Source: Chrysopilus asiliformis
Taxonomy: Eukaryota > Arthropoda > Insecta > Diptera > Rhagionidae
Direction of reading: 5' to 3'
Length of the DNA: 64,000 nt
NCBI GenBank assembly: GCA_964034945.1
Contig: OZ035962.1
Coordinates: 94,744,784 to 94,808,783 of the forward strand
The position numbers were made by a program, and so were the translations under genes. Below are positions 12,701-22,884 of the stretch, one piece after another (positions within the stretch are counted from its first letter, which is position 1; each line of letters begins with the position of its first letter). The notes below the pieces were generated by a model. The model did not search any database. It saw only the letters and a program-made list of their open reading frames with translations, and was not told where the DNA came from.

Positions 12701-12911
12701 ACTTTTTCGATGAGGAAGGATTTTTTTTTTCAACGTGAAAAAAATTAAATTACATAAATATTAAATTTGTTGCATTTATTGAATTACTTTAGTCGGATGA
12801 ACCTATTCATAGTTTTATATTTTCTCGCAGTGAAAAGTTATTTCTGTTTATCAAAACTGACAACATTTAGAGTAAAAATTGTTGAGGACATACTTATGGG
12901 CTATATCCATA
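9750..12911. other. 3.2 kb without a recognised feature
   Basis: AT-rich, with an ATT trinucleotide run near 10824-10840, a triple CCACG repeat at 10486-10500, and many homopolymer runs. None of the short frames shows a conserved motif. Nothing else supported. Confidence 0.4.
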
Positions 12912-13266
12912 AAGGTGCCGCTCCACATGAGAGTAAATACGCGAGTAACTCTCAAAAACTCTCGAGAGTTACTGGCAGGAGGTTGTCTATTTGAGAGTTA
13001 ATTTCGGCGATTTTTCTATCGCTACTAGCGAAATCGAGCTTCTAGCGTTCTCGAGAGCTACTAGCAAAATTCAAACGCTGTTCGTATCTGGCGAGCTACT
13101 CTCCGAGAGTTCAGTGGAGGCCTGTCGACTAGAGAGTAGAATCACTTTTGGCAGCTCGCAGAAACTAGCTCGCGAGTTTCTGCGAGCGACTCTCAGAGAC
13201 GTGTCCATTTGCGAGTAGCTGCTATCGAGAGGTTCTCGCCGGCATTTACTCTCATGTGTCACTTTT
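12912..13266. mobile_element. GAGAGT-rich MITE, copy 1 (right end decayed)
   Basis: The left end reads AAGGTGCCGCTCCACATGAG; the right end keeps CATTTACTCTCATGTG but has lost most of the outer repeat. The interior is crowded with palindromic words such as CTCTCGAGAGTTACT, GCGAGTAACTCTC, GAGAGCTACTAGC and CTCGCGAGTTTCTGCGAG. The near-identical second copy at 39877-40239 has intact inverted ends, which fixes the boundaries here. No open frame of note: the 75- and 63-residue frames within it are on opposite strands of the same repeat. Confidence 0.75.
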
Positions 13267-15680
13267 GGGAGAGGGTACTGCGATACTAAACTCTGATTTT
13301 TTTTAAAATTCGTGGAAAATATATCACGAGGTGGGGTTATTCAACAGACCGATATTAGTGTGACGTATTTTATGGAACTTTTTGAAACCTGTAAGTTTAT
13401 CAAATTGCTTTTAAAAAATTGAGGAAAAACTTCGGACTATCTCAGAAAGGACAAGATTTTTTTTATTTGAAAATTTCCCGATCGAATTCGTTTGCATCGA
13501 AATTTAGGGCGAGGTTTTTGAATTAAAAATGCTCTACATTGTCGAAAAAAAATTTTTTTTTTTACTTTTTATAATAATAAAAGACAACTCTAACCACGTT
13601 TCCAATGCACATTCCATACGTATTATATAAAATATTCTGTTCAGGATAGCGTACGAAATTTCAGCAGAGGCGTCGTTATTATTTCATTTAAATTCAAAAC
13701 ACGTACCGATAACGACTCATCATTTTTCCCTGAAGAGGAATCCAGATAATGAATTTTTAAAACGTTTATTATATACACATACCTACATATAGAGAAAAAA
13801 AACGCCGGCAATAGGAATGGTAACAGAAAAAATTCCCCAACAGGAGAAAAATAAATAAAAAATATATTATTCCCGATCTAAGGACTCTGAAATTTGCCCA
13901 TGGTAGGTAGATGGATAGATAGATAGATAGATAGATAGATAGGTAGATGCCATTCCATTTCATGTCTTCTTCAGCAGACACAGATAGAAATGCACACCGT
14001 CGAAAAGCCAAGAATTGACTTAAATCGGTCAGAGAGGGGCACACAATAACTTTGCAAAAGCGAAAACGAATCGAAAGACAGCAGGTCCAAAAGGAATAAG
14101 ACGGAAACCAAAGTATAGGAAAAAAACATGAATACCATCAAACTTTAGCCTCGAAAGCAAAGGTTCACGGGGGGAGTAAGCGGCTTAGTATAGATCCGAC
14201 CGACCCAACAACATTTTGGGAAATCATTTTGAAGAGATCGACCAGAAACCTATAAATTTTATTTGCGAACGAAACGGAATATACGAAAACCAGCTAACGT
14301 GTCTCTCCCCGCATTCCCAAAACCAATAAATTGAAACCTTTGTCCTGAATTCGATTTCTTCATAGAACTCCTTTTGCACTTTAGGCATCCAGGCATCATC
14401 ATCGCTTTTTTTCCCCTACACTCCGAAAAAAGGCCCTTCATACCAGTTTTCAATATCTCTTCAGATTTTTTTTTTCTCAACGTTTTTTTCTCAACATTTT
14501 TTTTTATTTTCCCTTTGATTTTACTTTGGTTTTTCCTTCGCCTTCCTATTTATTTTCTTCTCGTATGACTTTTTTTTCAATTTTTGAGAATTTTACTCGT
14601 CTTGAATGAATACCGGATTGAAGATGAAACAGCAGCACAAGCAATTCCAGGAAACCTCATTGAAAATCCCGAGAAGGTAACTGAAATACGACGGAAGAAT
14701 GCAGATATATCAAAAATGAAATTTCGTGGTGCTTTTATCATTTTCTCTACATATATTTGGCATGAAAAATACTCGTTGCTGAATCTTTGTGCAAGATAGT
14801 AAATTTCAGAGTCTATATCTAAATACTTGTCCTGCCCAATATAGAACTTTATATGACTTTTCATCGAATAGTTGTAATGTGGAAACTTCAAGATGCCCAT
14901 TTCAATTGAACATCAAATTTTCGACGGAAACGATTCATATTGAGATGGTTTTCTTTCTAAAAATAAATGGAATGAAATAAATTGATATCACGATTTATTT
15001 TACTCGTATGTGCTTTTTTCATTCAAATCTGATGTTTTCTATCAATAAATTCGAGTATACGCCATTTATTTCATCTATTTGAAAATATATTGGAAAATAG
15101 AAGAATTCAGTTAGTTAAGAAATTCGATATTTAAATTCATTTATCAGAAATATTTACATCCGATATCGACTGCATGCAATTTTTCAAATTAAACATAGAA
15201 AATGTGATTTATATGAAATAGAAAATCTTAGTCAAAAACTCTGACCTTACCGAAATCTTAAGTTCCAAGTCTAGAACCCCTAGTCCGATTGGACTGAAAT
15301 TGGATATGATTGGCCAATGGATCAGGAAAAAATTATCGGAAGAAAAATATCTTTTTCACGCATAAAAAAAAGTGTGTGGATAGCGAGATACTGTAAAAAG
15401 AAAGAATTTCAAGTTAATTTTTATTTTCTTTTTATACAATTTTTTTTTAAATCTTTCACACGACGAATGTTTGTTGAGATTTTACTTTTTGCAAAAAAAA
15501 AAAACTTATTTCACACATTTATTGATTTTAAAAAAATCATAAAAGCTTGGAGCTAAAAAATTTTCTTAAGGAAATTCGGCGGAAAAAAATGTAAACGGAC
15601 TGCCCGTGAAATTTTCGCCAATTCAAATCTTCCTCCACTCGTCACGCATTTTCGCGTCTCACACTACAGTAGACCCAAAC
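13267..15680. other. 2.4 kb without a gene; one GATA microsatellite
   Basis: AT-rich, with long poly-T stretches at 14463-14572. The only ordered feature is the tetranucleotide tract listed separately. Frames of 60-107 residues here lie on both strands over the same bases and lack motifs. Confidence 0.4.
13903..13946. repeat. (GATA)n microsatellite
   Basis: About 44 bp of ATAG/GTAG tetramers, including eight nearly uninterrupted GATA units between 13914 and 13941. On the opposite strand it encodes a Tyr-Leu-Ser-Ile run that should not be read as a protein. Confidence 0.9.
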
Positions 15681-16240
15681 ATAACAAAAGCTATAATTGC
15701 CAATCTGGCAATCATTGGAGACCCGTATGGTGATATTCGTATCAAAATTCGAACAGTTATACCAAAATTCCACTTTGAGTCAAACTTTCCAATAAGATTT
15801 TTTAAAATTTATTCCAATTGGATTTTGATGTATGGGAGTTTTATGTAGAATCCTATCCTAAATAACTTTTGTTCTTGGACTTTTTTGATAAAATTCACCG
15901 TTTTTGAGATATTCATAAAAAAAGTTTTCGTTCGTATGGTGGTACCCCCGCCCCCTAATGGTCCATTTTTGCTCATTAACGAACTTAGCCTCGCATTTTA
16001 CAAAAAACGGATCTGTGCAAAATTTCAAGTCTCTAGCTCAATCCGTGCGCCACAGACGGACGGACGGACGGACGGACGGACAGACGGACAGACAGACGGA
16101 CGGACATGCTAAATTCATTTTTTTTATCATTCTAAACACACTGGTGTAATTCATTTTTGTGTGTGATGACAGGATTTTGGCGTTACAAACGGTAAGGCAA
16201 AGTTAATATACCCTTTGGTTTCACCATACGGGTATAAAAA
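15681..16240 (+). mobile_element. Mini-me/DINE-1-like element, family A, copy 2
   Basis: A full-length copy in plus orientation: starts ATAACAAAAGCTATAATTGC, carries AAACTTTCCAATAAGATTTT, CGTTCGTATGGTGG, the core ...TTTCAAGTCTCTAGCTCAATC, a GACR array (16056-16106), then ATCATTCTAAACACACTGGT, GGCGTTACAAACGGTAAGGC and ends CACCATACGGGTATAAAAA. Non-coding. Confidence 0.75.
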
Positions 16241-17459
16241 CCCTACTGGACGGATTTTTTTCAAAAATTTCTGCCTGCGGCGTATTTTTTTTTCATAAAT
16301 ATTTGCCTGGGACGCATTTTTTATCCATTTTTGCTAAGAAGCGCCAAATACCGAGCGCCGCTTGACCTTCACACACCCCCACCCCCGCTTCTTCTTTTGA
16401 CACCAGCTAGCGTTATGAGTCATTTAAATTTCAGACGACGCTTAGTTGGTCAATCTAATCGAAATTTTCACAGCGAGATTTTTAATACTAAAATTTGTTT
16501 GAAAAAAAAGCTATTGCCCAAAAATATTCATATCTGAAATCCCTCATTTTTTTTCTGTATGAAATAAGAAAATTCAACATTTCTATACATGAATTCGCCG
16601 ATATGAAAAATACGTAATTGACTTGATGGTATCCTTGAACACGTTATTTAAATTGGCGCCAAGTTGACTGAGGTCCTTTTTGTCTGCCGCATATAATCTC
16701 GAATTTTATCGACACTTTTACATCACATGCAATCTCACACATAATGAACAACATGAGAGCATAACCATATAAAAAGAGACTTCACCGTTCAGTCACGAAT
16801 ATGCTTATAATTTTCTTCCTTATGTTCCACATACGAATTTTTATATGGCCCTTTTTCACTTTTATGAGCAATCCGTATTACAACTAAAATATAATTTTAT
16901 GAGTTCTTAAACCCACTGCGGTTTACTGATAATCAGACATTATGCACTCAAACTTCACTAATGGCGTTGATTCGAATGACATTCGGTTTACACCCCCACA
17001 ATAATTGTATCCGTGTGAAGGTCCTGCGTGAGAGTCCTTGAAGTAAATGCGATAATTTTATTCTAAATTAAATATTAATATACGAAGGACATTCGTTTAG
17101 GCAATTTTAAGTACGGAGCATGATTTGATCAGGAATGCGACGAATCGACTTTTGTTTTATTCATATCGTGACATGGCAGAATAAACAATTCTTAATGGTC
17201 ATTTGAATATCGGTTTTCAGGTCTTGTGAGTTTGTTTAGCCATATTTTCAATCGGGTTTATAGAAAAAGTTATACTACCTGTTTTTCTGTGCTGCAAGGT
17301 TTCGTTTCTGAAAAAAAAACTCGCACTAGTTTTGCCCTCATCGAGTCTTTGCAAATAAAAACCAAAAATTTGTGAAAAAATTTATTTTTTTTTATTATAA
17401 AAATTCTACATGCTGAATTTGATTTAAACTCAATGTTCACCATGAATTTTTTCCAAGTT
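16241..17459. other. 1.2 kb without a gene
   Basis: Directly after the mini-me copy come two degenerate units, CTGCCTGCGGCGTATTTTT and TTGCCTGGGACGCATTTTTT (16271-16322), similar to a pair at 46874-46925. The rest is AT-rich and unremarkable. Confidence 0.4.
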
Positions 17460-17784
17460 TTTATGATATATCATAGTATATTAGATTTAGTAGACCGTTT
17501 GTAACGCATTGAACCAATCGTCGGACGCAAAAATTAACTACACCAGGGTTTTAAGGATGACAAAAGGTTTTGATTTTTGCATGCCCCTCCGTCTGTCTGT
17601 CTGTCTGTCCGTAATTACTACATGACAAATACTTCTGGAGTATTTTTCAATCCAAAAATTATTTCATCTTAATCCAATTTTGATTACAATTTACTCCAAG
17701 ATTTTTTTACCGTGTATAACTTTCAAAATGATTGAGCTAGAGACTTGAAATTTTTTACAATTGCGTTTCTTGTAAATGGCAAGG
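17460..17784 (+). mobile_element. Helentron-like element, family B, copy 2, left part
   Basis: It starts like the other family-B copies (ATGATATATCATAGTATATT...), has the GTCT run at 17590-17610 and the core GAGCTAGAGACTTGAAATTT (17734-17754), and breaks off at TGTAAATGGCAAGG, exactly where the LTR retrotransposon begins. Its continuation is at 27949-28240. A small TIR element (17611-17714) is also inserted in it. Confidence 0.75.
17611..17714. mobile_element. Short MITE (ACCGTG ends) inside family-B element
   Basis: The right end is TTTACTCCAAGATTTTTTTA then CCGTG; the left end is a decayed inverse (CTTCTGGAGTATTTTTCAAT). The interior phrase CAATCCAAAAATTATTTCATC and AATTTTGATTACAATTTACTCC matches the element at 39598-40300, which fixes it as a repeated unit. 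It lies between the GTCT run and the core of its host element. Confidence 0.55.
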
Positions 17785-19750
17785 TGTAACGACAGCCATG
17801 TATTCGAATTTTCATTTTTTTTTTTGCGTTGCAAGATATTCTTATTTAAATTGATATAATATTTTCGATAAATTAATCATCGCTTCGAACAAGTGCGATA
17901 GTTGAAAATCCAGTTCAATAATATCTTTATTGAAACTCACTTAGCAACAAAATATTTAATCAAGGGCCTATTGTTCTATTCAAATGGCTACCGTTCGGGG
18001 ATAGATTCTATACCAAGCCAAACAAGAGACCCAAAAGGAGAAAAAACGGAAAAAATTACTGTCCGGGCAGAGAACGATTAGTCGAGGAAGAAAAACGATC
18101 TTGATTTGAGTCGCGCAGGACGCCACGAAGGCGATTAGATCCTTTTTAGTTTTTTTTGATATAAATCTAAAGATTTTGAGAATTTCTTTTAAATCAGTGT
18201 GAGCATAAATGTCACTGCGTTTTAGCCCATAAAGTTATAAAGTTTTGTCTATTTTTTTATAACGAATCAGGCTAAATATATACAAATACTTAAAACTAAT
18301 TAAAACTTAAATAAATAATTTAGTTTAAAACTTAACGATCTAATATACAAGGTGCTGAAATAAAAATGATATGAAGTGCAAACTAAAACTTAACCTAATT
18401 AAAAAGTGGCATAAATAGTGTAGAACGGAACAGACATACATCACAGTAATCAGAATCAGGACTACATAAAGTTTCATCTACTTAAACTACCTTAAATCTA
18501 CAACTACAAACGTTCATGCTGACATTCATACATTATCGGACTTAATCAACGACTTCATACGCAAATCTGCACCATAAACTTGTAAGTAAGAAATTTTTAT
18601 TCTTAACACCGAATATCGACCGAAGGATGAAGGATGAACTTACTTCACACGTCACATAATGTTTTCAACCTCTAAGTGATCAGTCAACCATCAAAGATCT
18701 ACGCTTTAGAACTCGCGACAAAAGGAAACATTAGATTTTCTTCTTTAATATTGGCTGCAACATTCTTCGTTTATTATCGTTCATTGTCATCGTTCTATTT
18801 GTATTAGTACTAATACGTGATCGCCGAAGTTTGGCCACATCGCAGAAGCTTCCTTAACTATTATCTACATTTCATCAACCTGCACCATACATTCTATATA
18901 CATTCACACACATTCCGACAAATTCAGCTGAAATAGTCATCATCTATCAACATATCAACTCAAAAACACTCCGCATACTTCACCAATAACAAGGACTTAC
19001 TAACATTTAATCAAATACAGTAAAACACATAACTTTTAAGTAAGATTCTTTTCTTTTTTTTTGTAACTATATTTTGAGCGCTAGGTTAATTTATAAGCAC
19101 AATTTAACTTTTAATATTTAAGTGTAAATTGTTTGTTTTCTTAGGAGTCGGCCGATAGGTAGAAATATTGCTTATTTTGATTATTATACTTAGTATAAGA
19201 AATTTAAAATTTATAACTTTTGGCAATATATGAAAAGACATTTACGTTTTTCTGTTCTTTATGATCAATCAATTAAGCATTTTCTTTCAGTTCTCATGAT
19301 CTTTAGATTTCCATAATGTCTGTTTAATCGATTTGATCAGGGGGGAGGGCGCTTCTAAACTAATAAGAAAAATATGCCGTAGACGATGGTAAGCAAACGG
19401 AGATGTGCAGGTACTCTATCGATGTGAGGTTATTCGAATCCTAGTCACAGTTTTTCTTTTTTTCCTTTTCTTTTTCTTCACTATTTTCTTCATTTGATTT
19501 TTTTTAGCAGACCTGGTCAGAGAGAGGCTCGCCCCTCTTTCTCCCCTCTGACCGCTAACGTAGCATACTCTTTTGTGTGATCTGGTGGAATAGAAGAGAA
19601 AGGATCACGACCCTTTTTGCAGCCTGAGTTAGCCCCCTTCCTTTCAGTATGCTACCCTCTTCTCCCAGCCACCGAGCCACTCTCACAATGAGCATATTCA
19701 TGGGGATGTCCTTCAAGATATGCGGCGCATTGTGAGGTGTGTAAAGCACA
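17785..19750 (+). repeat. 5' LTR (1966 bp)
   Basis: It begins TGTAACGACAGCC and ends GTGTGTAAAGCACA, so it has TG...CA termini. The whole sequence recurs at 25983-27948 with the same length. At almost 2 kb it is long for the superfamily. It includes candidate core-promoter signals (18160-18198) and several AATAAA-like words such as near 18308. Confidence 0.95.
18160..18198 (+). promoter_or_regulatory. Candidate retrotransposon core promoter in 5' LTR
   Basis: TATAAAT at 18160-18166 is followed by the arthropod-type initiator word TCAGT at 18194-18198, with the initiator A 36 bases after the first T. That is a little longer than the usual spacing of about 30. The same pair occurs in the 3' LTR at 26358-26396. 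Inference only. Confidence 0.35.
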
Positions 19751-19753
19751 AAA

Positions 19754-19771
19754 TGGCGCCCAACGGGTGAG
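19754..19771 (+). other. Primer binding site
   Basis: TGGCGCCCAACGGGTGAG starts three bases after the 5' LTR. The first 12 bases (TGGCGCCCAACG) match the 3' end complement typical of tRNA-Lys primers; the later bases diverge from what I remember, so the exact tRNA is uncertain. Confidence 0.8.
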
Positions 19772-20848
19772 CAACGTTGTTGCAAATTGACCTCTCGGTT
19801 ATGTTCTTAACGAACTGTGCATCACCTGTAAAAATTTTAGATCAGTTTTCTGTTCACTTTATGTTTTCGTTTCAAATTTCTCTTTCTATCTTCAAAATTT
19901 TCTGTCTAGTAATTTTTATTAACGTTCTTTTCAATACTTCTGTTTGTCTTCTATTGTTCTCACTTTTGATTACTTGCAAGAATGAAAGAGTAAATGTTTC
20001 AATTTAATCTTGCGTCAAGAAGTTGACATAGTTTAATTTACGGCTTAGGCAGGATTGCTATCACTTCGGAGACAATAGATTAGAAGGGACATTTGCTGAA
20101 ATGGAAACAGCACGTAAGATAAGTTACGACGATTGGAAGCTATCAGCTTGCAGTTTACTGCAACCAATTCTACCTTATCAAGCGAGCTCGGAATATATGT
20201 GTTGACATATCTTCCCCATTTCTAACACAAAAATCGGGTTGGAATGATTCATAATTTTGGTAGTTGAAGTTTTTTCAATAGGTCACATTGAAATTCCATA
20301 TCAAACTGGTCATAAACCCCACCACAAAGCTGAGAACAAAATAATAGTAAATTTCAAATTCTTTACAACTAAAAATTTTTTTTTTCAATCGTAAATAGTA
20401 TCTCTGCACATCAAACTTCTTAAACTAACGGCAAAAAAAAAAAAAAAAAATTTGTTTGTAAATAACATTAAAAATTTCATCTCCTTTTTTTTTTCTTTGT
20501 TTGAAACGCCTTCCCTCCTGTAAATATGAATTGTTGTTTTTGAAACAGTATTAATATTTCGATTTATTTATATCGATCTCTTATTAATGATCGTTAAGGA
20601 ATTATTATTCTGAACAAAATAATTTTCGACATTTCGTTAAGCAAAATTTATTTTGTATTTGTGTCGCCAAGGCTAAATTTGTGTTTTGGTAGTTTTCTCT
20701 TTATTCTTATTTTGGTATTTGTTTGGCTTAAGTTTAATTACATATTTAAATTTTTTCCCCTCAAAAGATTTTTTTTTGGTTGAGTTCCTTGCTGTCGTTC
20801 ACTAATTAATACTTTATATTTGTTTCGATACATTTGTTTTTATTCAAA
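19772..20848 (+). other. Retrotransposon 5' untranslated leader
   Basis: About 1.1 kb of AT-rich internal sequence between the primer binding site and the gag start, with a run of 18 A (20433-20450). No convincing frame; it likely holds packaging and translation signals, which I cannot identify. Confidence 0.6.
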
Positions 20849-22378
20849 ATGTTTAACACGCCTCAAAATCAAACTGGAGCGATTCCGAAAAGGATAACCA
20901 GGCAACAATCAAGACTCAACGAAGCACTGTCAAATAGAAATTCGCAAAAAACGGGTGACAGACCGAATCTCTTAAATATCTCTACGACAACGACTCATAA
21001 TAACGCGGTATACGAAACTAACAGATTTAACGATTCTGTCCCAAGAGGTCCTGAGCGACCAAGTTTTCCTCTACATCGAATCAGACAAGAGTTGAGATTC
21101 GAAGATTTGAATATGTCCTTACCACCCGCTACGCGTCGGAATGAAACACCGCCTCCTATCCGTGCACATTCCATGGTTCAATCACCGAATCCCAATCCTT
21201 CGACGGACCCTTTTCCCATTCCAGGAATATCTCCAGGAATACGTCCTATGCCTCGTCGTGATATTGTATCGGGTCATACTAATACGGGTTTGTCATGGGA
21301 TCCTACATTTGACGAATATACGAGGAACTTTCAATCGGCTCTACCAAACAGTGATGGTGAATTAAAAAAGGTTTTACAAGATCAACAAAACGCTATTAAC
21401 ACCCTACAGGAAACTTTATCAAGAATGCTGTTATCAGGACAATTAACTACTCGAGATATTAGCCAAAATACCAGTCAGGCTCGCGGACCTAGATCTCAAA
21501 ATGATTTGTTGCCACCTTACTCGAGTCATTGTCATCCTCGAAGTCCGATTTACAAATGGCCGATTCAGTATGATGGGTCCACTTCCGGTATTTCAGTCGA
21601 TGAATTGATTTTTAGACTCGAAAGGCTTAGTGAAAAAGATGGAGTTTCCCACGACGAATTGGCCAAGAAATTTCATGTAATTTTGCGTGGTATTGCTGAG
21701 TCTTGGTACTGGCACTTTTTACGTAATAACGCCAATCCAAGCTGGGCAACAATTAAGGGAGAGCTTCGAAACCAATTCAACACTTTTGAAACTGATAACG
21801 ATATCCTGTGTTCAATAATGCACAGGAAGCAAAACCCTCGTGAGTCAATAGATGAATATTTATCTATCATTCGCTCCTTGAATATTCAAATGAGATCACC
21901 ATTGTCGGATGTAAACCTTATTGAGATTTTACGCAAGAATGTGCTATCTCGCATTTCAATGCTGATCTTTTCAGCCAATATTAACACACTTAGAGAATTT
22001 CGCGATTTATGTAAACGTGCCGAGTCCCATCTTCAAAATCTTAAAGCACAAAATAATTTTATTTCGCAACCACGTCAAATAAATGAGATTGAATGTGAAG
22101 ATTGGTCTCAACATTCAAATAATGCTATAGAAGTGATTGAGCAAAGAAAATTTACTTTTCCGAATCGATCTAAAGTCGAAAAGAAAGTTCTAACTTGTTG
22201 GAACTGCAATGGTCAAGGCCATAGCTACAAAGATTGCGTGGAAGCTCTTAAGCATCGTTTTTGCTTTAGATGCGGGAAAAAATTATCTGAACAACAAAAA
22301 TGTCCCCTTTGCACAAAAAAATCGGAAAACTCCTCGACGAGCGGTGCGGCTCCCGGCAATACCCGCTCACAGAATTAG
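20849..22378 (+). CDS. gag: Gag polyprotein of Ty3/gypsy element
   Basis: It forms the virus-like particle and binds the element RNA. I take the ATG at 20849 (context CAAAATG) as start, giving 509 residues; the frame is open five codons further upstream but without an ATG. The N-terminal third is Pro/Arg/Asn-rich and looks disordered. The retrotransposon Gag fold is seen around residues 225-380, with WYWHFLRNN, WATIKGELRNQF and SIDEYLSIIRSL. A CCHC knuckle lies at C450-x2-C453-x4-H458-x4-C463, followed by a second Cys-rich CFRCGKK...CPLC unit which may be a further finger. The last codons cross the slippery run at 22315-22321, where a fraction of ribosomes would move into pol. The frame is intact. 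Confidence 0.93.
   Translation: MFNTPQNQTGAIPKRITRQQSRLNEALSNRNSQKTGDRPNLLNISTTTTHNNAVYETNRFNDSVPRGPERPSFPLHRIRQELRFEDLNMSLPPATRRNETPPPIRAHSMVQSPNPNPSTDPFPIPGISPGIRPMPRRDIVSGHTNTGLSWDPTFDEYTRNFQSALPNSDGELKKVLQDQQNAINTLQETLSRMLLSGQLTTRDISQNTSQARGPRSQNDLLPPYSSHCHPRSPIYKWPIQYDGSTSGISVDELIFRLERLSEKDGVSHDELAKKFHVILRGIAESWYWHFLRNNANPSWATIKGELRNQFNTFETDNDILCSIMHRKQNPRESIDEYLSIIRSLNIQMRSPLSDVNLIEILRKNVLSRISMLIFSANINTLREFRDLCKRAESHLQNLKAQNNFISQPRQINEIECEDWSQHSNNAIEVIEQRKFTFPNRSKVEKKVLTCWNCNGQGHSYKDCVEALKHRFCFRCGKKLSEQQKCPLCTKKSENSSTSGAAPGNTRSQN
22315..22321 (+). promoter_or_regulatory. Minus-one ribosomal frameshift site, gag to pol
   Basis: In the gag frame the codons are ACA AAA AAA TCG, so the last A of ACA plus the next six A form the heptamer A-AAA-AAA, the canonical X-XXY-YYZ pattern. 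A shift of one base backwards leads exactly into the protease frame, which is open from here to 22884. The gag stop is 55 bases downstream. I have not folded the following sequence for a pseudoknot. Confidence 0.8.
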
Positions 22379-22884
22379 AATCCGGGGATGTAGCTTCACA
22401 AATTGTAAAATCTTGCCAAATTCTAACCCGTAGTCCAGATGAAGTAATTAATTTGGCCAAAGTCGATAATTTGCCTGCTCGGAAATCTCTACATCAACGC
22501 ATAATTGCTTACAATGAAGCGCGTGAACGCATATTCAACACACCAACGGTATCAGTTAAGAAACAAAAATCTATCAAACGACTTAAAGATTGGTATCAAG
22601 CAGTCAAACTCAGAAAGAAAATTATTGTGTCATCCATAGTATCGTCAAATGAAGATGACCGATTATACGCAGAAATAAATATTGGCGACCTAAAACTTAA
22701 AGGTCTGCTTGACTCAGGGGCTAATATTAGTTGTCTTGGCAACGATTGTCTGAGTCTAGTGAATAAATTGAATTTAAAATATCACACTTTAAAGTCCGAA
22801 GTAAGAACCGCCGATGGAAAGTCTCATCCTGTTGTAGGATATGTAAAAGCTACAGTTGGGTTTAATAAAATCAAAAAATACTAA
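22322..22884 (+). CDS. pol: Pol, aspartic protease segment
   Basis: The protease cuts Gag and Pol into mature proteins. The frame overlaps the end of gag and lies at minus one to it. An ATG at 22300 could start it independently, but the slippery site makes it more likely part of a Gag-Pol fusion. About 110 residues of linker precede the active site LLDSGANISCLG, whose catalytic Asp codon is at 22711-22713 (DSGA, the retroviral DTG/DSG type). A flap-like and then hydrophobic C-terminal part follows. The frame closes at TAA 22882-22884, just after a run of six A (22873-22878), while the expected end of the protease (an ILG/YLG-MDF type ending before RT) continues in another frame from 22878. 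The break is described separately. Confidence 0.85.
22873..22878 (+). other. Frame break between protease and reverse transcriptase
   Basis: The protease frame and the RT frame meet at a run of six A followed by TACTAA. Protease-like sequence goes on without interruption in the minus-one frame after this run, so the coding similarity is continuous but the frame is not. The heptamer here is C-AAA-AAA, not a canonical slippery site. It is either a one-base indel in this copy, an assembly error in a homopolymer, or an atypical second frameshift site. Confidence 0.75.

Noticed and set aside
12991..13218. 75-residue frame with Ser/Arg/Glu-rich composition
   Set aside because: Lies wholly inside the GAGAGT MITE, and the opposite strand is also open; it reflects the repeat words.
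19421..19445. tRNA-like B box (GGTTATTCGAATCC) in the LTR
   Set aside because: The T-arm does not pair properly and no cloverleaf or A box fits; it is part of the LTR.
19555..19785. 76-residue minus-strand frame, seen again at 27753-28001
   Set aside because: Duplicate presence is due to the LTRs; no protein motif, and the second version runs on into unrelated flank.
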